DNA from: Burkholderiaceae bacterium
Lineage (GTDB): Bacteria; Pseudomonadota; Gammaproteobacteria; Burkholderiales; Burkholderiaceae
Reading direction: 5' to 3'
NCBI GenBank assembly: GCA_947459465.1
Contig: CANHDS010000033.1
Coordinates: forward strand, 1 to 6,407
DNA length: 6,407 nt
Shown piece after piece: positions 1 through 4,134 of the stretch. The notes below the pieces were generated by a model. The model was not told where the DNA came from, did not search any database, and was given only the letters and a program-made list of their open reading frames with translations. A program made the translations under genes and the position numbers. How positions within the stretch are numbered: position 1 is the first letter of the stretch; each line of letters opens with the position of its first letter.

Positions 1-391
1 TACCGCCTTCACTCGATGCCATTACCACGACTTTCTGAGTGGCGCGATCCGTCAAAATTCCGAGGTAATACTCTTTCTTGATATCGGCGCCGTCTTCAAC
101 CAATAAACGACGTACTTTTTGGCCTTCAGAGCCTGTCTGATGAGTCTTTAATTGCATGCCCAAGATTGCACTAGCGTATTGCTTAACCTCATCCATGCTC
201 TTGGCTACTTTCACGCCACCGCCTTTGCCGCGACCGCCCGCATGAATTTGGGCTTTTACAACCCAAACTGGGCCGCCTAACTTCTTCGCCGCTTCAATTG
301 CCTCGTCAACGCTAAACGCTGGAATACCATTGGGTACCGGTACATTAAATTGGCGCAGAATCTCCTTGCCTTGGTACTCATGAATTTTCAT
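1..391 (-). CDS. sucC: Succinate--CoA ligase (ADP-forming) beta subunit, N-terminal part
   Basis: This is the beta subunit of succinyl-CoA synthetase, which with the alpha subunit SucD interconverts succinyl-CoA and succinate with formation of a nucleoside triphosphate in the TCA cycle, in the cytoplasm. The visible 130 residues begin [12 protein letters not shown], the typical SucC start, and carry the ATP-grasp nucleotide-binding stretch [20 protein letters not shown] at about residues 44-63. They continue to the YYLGILTDR strand near residues 108-116. The family is about 388 residues long, so roughly one third is present and the gene runs off the left edge; sucD would be expected beyond it. 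The start is supported by an AGGAG at 397-401, five bases upstream. It follows recX in the same direction after a 152-bp gap, so it probably has its own promoter. Confidence 0.97.
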   Translation of the reverse strand, partial: MKIHEYQGKEILRQFNVPVPNGIPAFSVDEAIEAAKKLGGPVWVVKAQIHAGGRGKGGGVKVAKSMDEVKQYASAILGMQLKTHQTGSEGQKVRRLLVEDGADIKKEYYLGILTDRATQKVVVMASSEGG

Positions 392-396
392 AGCAA

Positions 397-401
397 CTCC
401 T
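397..401 (-). promoter_or_regulatory. Ribosome binding site of sucC
   Basis: AGGAG on the minus strand, five bases before the ATG at 391, fixes the sucC start. Confidence 0.8.
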
Positions 402-441
402 GGAATGATTAAATTTCAATGCCAGCGCCAAACGCTATTTT

Positions 442-479
442 CCTTGATGAGGCCTTCAGGTCATTGACCCAAATCAAGG
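442..479. repeat. Inverted repeat with nested palindrome in the sucC leader
   Basis: CCTTGAT (442-448) and ATCAAGG (473-479) are perfect 7-bp inverted arms. Between them lies a nested palindrome, GGTCA-T-TGACC (459-469). The right side overlaps the FNR-like site, so the outer arms may be an additional half-site rather than an RNA stem. No U-tract follows on either strand, so it is not a terminator. Confidence 0.5.
464..477. promoter_or_regulatory. Putative FNR/ANR-type operator upstream of sucC
   Basis: On the minus strand the sequence is TTGATTTGGGTCAA. The FNR/ANR consensus is TTGAT-N4-ATCAA, so nine of ten specified bases match. Its centre (470.5) lies about 80 bases before the sucC start codon. 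Regulators of this family respond to oxygen or nitric oxide and often control TCA-cycle genes. The match is visible in the sequence; the regulator and the sign of regulation are inference, and a CRP-family protein other than FNR is possible. Confidence 0.45.
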
Positions 480-543
480 CAAAAAAGGCTTAACACGCCC
501 TCAAAAGACCCATAAGTCTAACATTTTCACTGCACCAAATTGA

Positions 544-1041
544 CTATTTGGAGGGGGTCCGACCGCTAATCAGCCGATTGACGAGCTCTGGGCTAAAGCC
601 CTTTGAAACCAAGAAACGGTATTGCTTGGCACGTTCCTTTTGATCCGAGGAAATCTCACCAAATTTACGTACCCACAAGGCCTGGGCACGCTCAAATTCG
701 GAAGAATTGAGCTCATGACTTATGCGAGAAATCATCTCGGACTCAATGCCGGCACGCTGTAACTCTTCACTGACACGACGCAAACCACAGCGCTGACTTC
801 GTCTGCGCACCAGAGCATGCGCATACCGTTCATCGGATAACCAACCCTGAGACTCAAATTCATCCAAAACCTGAGTAATTTGCTCCTCAAGATCTGTGGC
901 TAAGCCATCATCGTTTTGACCACCTAATCGCAGTAATTTTTGAGAGAGTTCATGACGGCTGTATTCGCGTCGGGATAAAAGACGCAAAGCCCGAGCTTTG
1001 AGACTCGGGCTTTGTTTAGAAACGCGATCCGATTCAGGCAT
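544..1041 (-). CDS. recX: Regulatory protein RecX
   Basis: RecX binds RecA filaments and limits their extension and activity in the cytoplasm, moderating recombination and the SOS response. The 165-residue product is of usual size for the family. It shows the repeated small three-helix pattern: an N-terminal unit with SLKARALRLLSRREYSRHEL (about residues 13-32), a central unit around LDEFESQGWLSDERYAHALVR (about 59-79), and a C-terminal unit ending FLVSKGFSPELVNRLISG. The ATG at 1041 shares its A with the last base of the recA stop (TAATG), so translation is probably coupled to recA. A weak GAG lies six bases upstream. A perfect 11-bp stem hairpin lies within codons 10-19 and may lower transcription of recX relative to recA. 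The stop is TAG at 544-546. Confidence 0.95.
   Translation of the reverse strand: MPESDRVSKQSPSLKARALRLLSRREYSRHELSQKLLRLGGQNDDGLATDLEEQITQVLDEFESQGWLSDERYAHALVRRRSQRCGLRRVSEELQRAGIESEMISRISHELNSSEFERAQALWVRKFGEISSDQKERAKQYRFLVSKGFSPELVNRLISGRTPSK
985..1014 (-). terminator. Terminator-like hairpin inside the start of recX
   Basis: CAAAGCCCGAG (985-995) and CTCGGGCTTTG (1004-1014) form a perfect 11-bp stem with an 8-base loop. On the minus-strand transcript the stem is preceded by an A-rich run and followed by CGUCUUUUAU, an imperfect U-tract. It sits 27 bases into recX, just past the recA stop. In E. coli a terminator between recA and recX keeps recX expression low. Here the overlap of the two genes would force such an element into recX coding sequence. 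The structure is seen; the attenuator role is inferred. On the plus strand it is followed by TTTAG, so it could act in either direction. Confidence 0.6.
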
Positions 1042-2135
1042 TAAGCACTCGCGGACTCCATCTCCTCATCGTCTAAGGTTTCGCTAATGAGGGTGCCGCC
1101 ACTTTTTACACCAAGCTTTTCACGAATCTTTGCTTCAATTTCCTTCGCAATTTCAGGATTCTCTTTTAAAAACTCGCGCGCATTGTCTTTGCCCTGACCA
1201 ATTCGATCACCGTTGTAGCTGTACCAAGCACCGGATTTTTCAACGATATCGGCTTCCACGCCCATATCAATAATTTCACCCTCTCGGGAAATGCCAGAGC
1301 CGTACATGATGTCAAAGATTGCTTCACGGAATGGTGGGGAAACTTTATTTTTCACCACCTTCACGCGGGTCTCGTTACCAATCACATCGTCGCCCTTTTT
1401 AATGCTGCCAATCCTGCGAATATCAAGACGCATCGAGGCATAAAACTTGAGTGCGTTGCCGCCGGTTGTGGTTTCAGGCGAACCAAACATTACACCAATC
1501 TTCATCCGAATTTGGTTAATGAATATCACCATCGAATTAGTACGCTTGATCGTGCCAGTTAACTTACGCAGTGCCTGGCTCATAAGCCGCGCCTGCAAGC
1601 CCGGCAAAGAATCGCCCATATCGCCCTCAATCTCGGCCTTTGGAACCAGAGCTGCCACGGAGTCAATTACGATCAAATCTATTGAGCCTGAGCGTACGAG
1701 TGCATCCGCAATTTCTAATGCCTGCTCACCGGTATCAGGTTGGGAGATCAGTAAATTATTGACATCGACACCCAGCTTTGAGGCGTACTGCACATCAAGC
1801 GCATGTTCCGCATCGATAAATGCGCAGGTACCACCGAGCTTTTGCATTTCAGCCACGGCATGCAAGGTTAATGTGGTTTTACCTGATGATTCAGGGCCAT
1901 AGATTTCAATCACGCGTCCACGTGCCAAACCACCCACACCTAAGGCGATATCGAGCCCTAATGAGCCGCTCGATACCACTTGGATATCTTGATTAATTTC
2001 TGCGTCGCCAAGACGCATAATCGAGCCCTTACCAAATTGCTTCTCAATTTGGGCCAAGGCGGCCGTCAGTGCTTTTTGCTTCTCGCCGCTCATCCCTGCA
2101 AACTCTGATGAGGCTGATTTTTTCTTGTCGTCCAT
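1041..2135 (-). CDS. recA: Recombinase RecA
   Basis: RecA forms ATP-dependent filaments on single-stranded DNA, catalyses strand exchange, and acts as co-protease for LexA self-cleavage in the SOS response. In 364-residue numbering the protein has the helical N-terminal domain beginning [21 protein letters not shown], Walker A GPESSGKT at about 80-87, and Walker B LIVID at about 154-158. The L2 DNA-binding loop follows [20 protein letters not shown] (about 207-226), and the C-terminal tail is acidic. The length is normal. Two ATGs are in frame: 2141 (MAMDDKKK) and 2135 (MDDKKK). I chose 2135 because AAGGA at 2141-2145 is five bases from it, whereas the first ATG has no usable spacing. Expression should be LexA-controlled through the operator at 2202-2221. 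The stop overlaps the recX start. Confidence 0.98.
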   Translation of the reverse strand: MDDKKKSASSEFAGMSGEKQKALTAALAQIEKQFGKGSIMRLGDAEINQDIQVVSSGSLGLDIALGVGGLARGRVIEIYGPESSGKTTLTLHAVAEMQKLGGTCAFIDAEHALDVQYASKLGVDVNNLLISQPDTGEQALEIADALVRSGSIDLIVIDSVAALVPKAEIEGDMGDSLPGLQARLMSQALRKLTGTIKRTNSMVIFINQIRMKIGVMFGSPETTTGGNALKFYASMRLDIRRIGSIKKGDDVIGNETRVKVVKNKVSPPFREAIFDIMYGSGISREGEIIDMGVEADIVEKSGAWYSYNGDRIGQGKDNAREFLKENPEIAKEIEAKIREKLGVKSGGTLISETLDDEEMESASA

Positions 2136-2140
2136 GGCCA

Positions 2141-2145
2141 TCCTT
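2141..2145 (-). promoter_or_regulatory. Ribosome binding site deciding the recA start
   Basis: AAGGA on the minus strand, five bases before the ATG at 2135. Its last A is the first base of the upstream ATG at 2141, which argues against use of that earlier codon. Confidence 0.65.
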
Positions 2146-2201
2146 TTCTTAATTTTGGTTCGGTTTTGCTCGTTTTATTTCTTAAATTGATACTGTGTGC
2201 T

Positions 2202-2221
2202 TACTGTATATAAAAACAGTA
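2202..2221. promoter_or_regulatory. LexA operator (SOS box) of recA
   Basis: The 20-base element has CTGT (2204-2207) and ACAG (2216-2219) separated by eight A/T bases, flanked by TA on each side: TACTG-N10-CAGTA. This fits the CTGT-N8-ACAG gammaproteobacterial/betaproteobacterial LexA consensus in both half-sites. It lies about 67-86 bases before the recA start and overlaps the predicted promoter spacer and -10, so bound LexA would block recA-recX transcription. Confidence 0.92.
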
Positions 2222-2231
2222 TTATTGGCAA
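2203..2231 (-). promoter_or_regulatory. Probable sigma-70 promoter of recA-recX
   Basis: On the minus strand TTGCCA (2226-2231) is a good -35, followed after 17 bases by TACAGT (2203-2208), a 4-of-6 match to the -10. This -10 lies within the right half of the LexA box, an arrangement like the E. coli recA promoter, where LexA sits between -35 and -10. The -10 assignment is the less certain part. Confidence 0.5.
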
Positions 2232-2322
2232 GTGGGTATATCTGATTTATTTGTGGGATTTACTTGATATTTATTTAAGTAAGTACTTATTAACTTATAA
2301 ATCATTGATTCGTATAGGAATA

Positions 2323-2868
2323 TTATTTTTCTTTCGTAAAAAATAGAAATACAGGCATCGCAATTGCCCAAACCACAGCCAGGTAGATCAATGCAAAAAT
2401 CCTATCCTCTGGGCTTGGCCAAGAGGCGGCACCAAGACGCACCCCAGCTTCGTAACACAAAGGGCCTGCAATCGCTCCCAATACTGCTGCCAAGGCATTT
2501 TTACCCTGCAACCAGGCCATCGACTCCTTCAACGTAGTTGCGAAGATGAGCCATAGCGCCCACATCCAAACCGGTGAAATGGCCGAAAATGGAAAGTCGG
2601 ATTTAAATTGAATCCAACCCAACTGGACCAAAATCGTGTCCGCAATCAGGCCGTAAATAAATACCTTCAGAAGTAACTCATGTTCGCTGCGGGCATTTCG
2701 ATGTAACCAAAGATAAACCCCAATACAAATCAGTGAAATCGCAAGAGCCAATCCAAGTTGCTGGTGCGCAGCGCCCAAAATACATGCAAACCAACCGATC
2801 TGAAATAAAACGAAATTCCAGATCTTGCGCCAAGTACCTCGTGAAATGACTAGATTCACAATACCCAA
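2323..2868 (-). CDS. DUF2878 family inner-membrane protein
   Basis: This is a small polytopic membrane protein of the DUF2878 family, whose function is not established. About six hydrophobic segments are visible: residues 18-34 (FVLFQIGWFACILGAAH), 37-54, 66-87, 97-112, 124-147 (with the recognisable GPLCYEAGVRLGA pattern) and 157-176. A short basic tail, TKEK, follows. The start is uncertain: TTG at 2868 follows the upstream stop by one base and gives 181 residues, while GTG at 2859 has a weak GGG before it and gives 178. There is no in-frame ATG before the first helix. It is the last gene of a three-gene run with the DUF3833 lipoprotein and the chalcone-isomerase-like protein. The tight junction suggests translational coupling. 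Confidence 0.85.
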   Translation of the reverse strand: MGIVNLVISRGTWRKIWNFVLFQIGWFACILGAAHQQLGLALAISLICIGVYLWLHRNARSEHELLLKVFIYGLIADTILVQLGWIQFKSDFPFSAISPVWMWALWLIFATTLKESMAWLQGKNALAAVLGAIAGPLCYEAGVRLGAASWPSPEDRIFALIYLAVVWAIAMPVFLFFTKEK

Positions 2869-2869
2869 T

Positions 2870-3427
2870 CTAGCGCTTATAGAAAGCTAAAGTGACCTCG
2901 CCCAAATAAATCCCGAACTTACTCATTTCAGCTTTATTGAGCATCACCTTATCGTCCATGAGATACATCCAATCATTAAATTGCACGTGATAGATTTTTC
3001 CGTCTACCGGCAGTGCCAAGGTATAGCGCCAGTTGAGCGCATTACCTGCTAACTCACCCACAGCCTCACCAATCACATCGCTTGCAGTTCCACTGTAACG
3101 CCCTGGTGCCACTTCGGTCAGCGTCCAGACCCGTTTTTGCTTGGTTCCATCGGAGTACACAAAATCTTCATCCAATGTACCCACGCGCTTACCATCTTTA
3201 GTTTCCCATTTGGCTTTAATTAGAACTTTAAAGCGCTTAACGACTTCACCACTGCGATCGGTAAAGATGCCATACGCATCAATTTCACCATTAAAGTAAG
3301 TGGCTAAATCGAGCTTTGGCAGCTCCTTGCTATACATCTGAACATTCGGACTCGAGCATGACATCACTCCAATCGATAAGAGTGAAATCAAAAAAATCCT
3401 TGTTAGACGCTTGAGTCTAGTAAACAT
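2870..3427 (-). CDS. DUF3833 family lipoprotein
   Basis: The product is a predicted lipoprotein of the DUF3833 family, of unknown function. The 185-residue form starts MFTRLKRLTR, a basic n-region, followed by a hydrophobic core and the lipobox V-M-S-C with lipidation cysteine at residue 24. Serine at +2 suggests sorting to the outer membrane. The mature part contains LATYFNGEIDAYGIFTDRSGEV, a segment around GRYSGTASDVIGEAVG, and the aromatic NDWMYLMDD motif near the C-terminus, consistent with a lipocalin-like beta-rich fold. ATG at 3427 is chosen over an upstream TTG at 3469: it gives a clean signal peptide and lies 16 bases past the preceding stop, while the TTG would overlap that gene and bury the signal. 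Ribosome binding site is weak. It is the middle gene of the probable operon. Confidence 0.87.
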   Translation of the reverse strand: MFTRLKRLTRIFLISLLSIGVMSCSSPNVQMYSKELPKLDLATYFNGEIDAYGIFTDRSGEVVKRFKVLIKAKWETKDGKRVGTLDEDFVYSDGTKQKRVWTLTEVAPGRYSGTASDVIGEAVGELAGNALNWRYTLALPVDGKIYHVQFNDWMYLMDDKVMLNKAEMSKFGIYLGEVTLAFYKR

Positions 3428-3443
3428 AATGGGCACCAAAAAA

Positions 3444-4013
3444 TTAAGGGTTAGGGCAATTGGCAGCAATTAAAGCGGGTGGACAACGACTTGCAATGAG
3501 TGCCGAGCGTAACTTTGGCACGCTGGTTCGCTCATCAAGCCAGATACCAAAAAAAGCTTTCGCAAAAGCGTCTCCGGGAACGTCGCCAACAGGTTTGCCA
3601 TTGTGCAAGAACAAAGTCCCGCGATCAGGCAAGTGAATCCCAATCGAGGTATCGCCCGAAGCAATATCTGGGAAAATTTTTTCTAGAGTTTGTAACCAGA
3701 CCGTCCTTTGCTCCTTCGATACGCCTTGGCGAGTCATCTCATCAATGGTGCGCTTTGCCAGTTCTGTACCTTTGAACGAGCGAATGTAGTGAATTTCGAG
3801 AGCAAACCCGTTTTGACCTTTGGGATCGGCCACATAATAGCGGGCATCGTAAACATCAAATCCCCAGAAAGTTAACCTTCCTTGGCCTTGCAGGCTAGCG
3901 CTCTCAATGTATCGGTATACGGGGGATTTGCCGCTGGAGGTGCTTGCAAATACCCAACTCGGCCCAAGCAGGCTGATCATCAAACAAAAAGTGAGGGTTT
4001 TGATCCGGTTCAT
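3444..4013 (-). CDS. Chalcone-isomerase-like secreted protein
   Basis: This protein belongs to the bacterial chalcone-isomerase-like family (PF16036 type); an isomerase reaction has not been established for such members, so no substrate is assigned. The 189-residue form begins MNRIKTLTFCLMISLLGPSW, a signal peptide with a likely cut after VFA at residue 23, so it should be periplasmic. The family core is seen in LQGQGRLTFWGFDVYDARYY, LEIHYIRSFKGTELAKRTIDEM and a C-terminal GDAFAKAFFGIWLDE segment. An unusual tail contains two cysteines (177 and 186), which could pair. An alternative ATG at 4025 adds four residues. Still longer starts would read back through the terminator of the upstream gene and are rejected. 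No good Shine-Dalgarno sequence precedes either ATG. First gene of the three-gene run. Confidence 0.85.
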   Translation of the reverse strand: MNRIKTLTFCLMISLLGPSWVFASTSSGKSPVYRYIESASLQGQGRLTFWGFDVYDARYYVADPKGQNGFALEIHYIRSFKGTELAKRTIDEMTRQGVSKEQRTVWLQTLEKIFPDIASGDTSIGIHLPDRGTLFLHNGKPVGDVPGDAFAKAFFGIWLDERTSVPKLRSALIASRCPPALIAANCPNP

Positions 4014-4073
4014 GCTCTTTAGCATAGAGGAGTTTGATGACCCTTGCACAAACCCTATGATTGGGGGCCTTGA

Positions 4074-4104
4074 AATAAAAAAACCCGCTCCGAAGAGCGG
4101 GTTT
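4074..4104 (-). terminator. Intrinsic terminator of the symporter operon
   Basis: AAACCCGCTC (4081-4090) and GAGCGGGTTT (4095-4104) form a perfect 10-bp stem. On the minus-strand transcript the loop is UUCG closed by C-G, an exceptionally stable tetraloop, and the stem runs straight into a U-tract (UUUUUUUAUUU). It begins 19 bases after the symporter stop and separates that operon from the chalcone-isomerase-like gene. Confidence 0.95.
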
Positions 4105-4112
4105 CTGAATGA

Positions 4113-4134
4113 CAAACTAAGGTTAGTTAGTTTG
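4113..4134. repeat. Inverted repeat across the symporter stop codon
   Basis: CAAACTAA (4113-4120) and TTAGTTTG (4127-4134) are perfect 8-bp arms with a 6-base loop holding part of the TAA stop. It lies directly before the intrinsic terminator, giving two hairpins in a row at the 3' end of the symporter message. It has low GC and no U-tract of its own. Confidence 0.6.

Larger units (their letters stand above)
392..543 (-). promoter_or_regulatory. recX-sucC intergenic region, probable sucC promoter region
   Basis: This 152-bp gap separates the recX stop from the sucC start. It contains an FNR-like palindrome (464-477), a wider inverted repeat (442-448 with 473-479) and the sucC ribosome binding site. 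A weak -10-like hexamer GAAAAT (437-442) would place a start site about 40 bases from the centre of the FNR-like palindrome. No convincing sigma-70 -35/-10 pair was found, as might be expected of an activator-dependent promoter. No strong rho-independent terminator for recA-recX is visible here, so readthrough into sucC cannot be excluded. Confidence 0.5.
2146..2322. other. AT-rich intergenic region upstream of recA
   Basis: The gap between the DUF2878 stop and recA holds the LexA box and recA promoter in its left half. The right half (about 2235-2322) is very AT-rich and includes the perfect palindrome TAAGTACTTA (2280-2289). No GC-rich hairpin with a U-tract is visible, so the end of the upstream transcript is not defined by an obvious intrinsic terminator. 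Confidence 0.6.

Noticed and set aside
505..543. Weak TTGGTG -35-like element upstream of sucC
   Set aside because: The hexamer 17 bases downstream (TTATGG) is a poor -10, so no sigma-70 promoter is called.
1447..1902. Plus-strand open frame of 151 codons opposite recA
   Set aside because: It is antisense to an unmistakable RecA coding sequence, has no recognisable domain, and no ribosome binding site or promoter was seen.
3428..3469. TTG start adding 14 residues to the DUF3833 lipoprotein
   Set aside because: It overlaps the preceding gene, and the ATG at 3427 gives a standard lipoprotein signal directly.
3470..3664. Minus-strand 64-codon frame with a lipoprotein-like beginning
   Set aside because: It lies wholly inside the chalcone-isomerase-like gene in another frame; the lipobox-like LCSC is likely chance.
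4014..4115. Longer N-terminus for the chalcone-isomerase-like protein
   Set aside because: Starting at 4115 would translate the upstream gene's terminator stem and place the signal peptide about 34 residues in.
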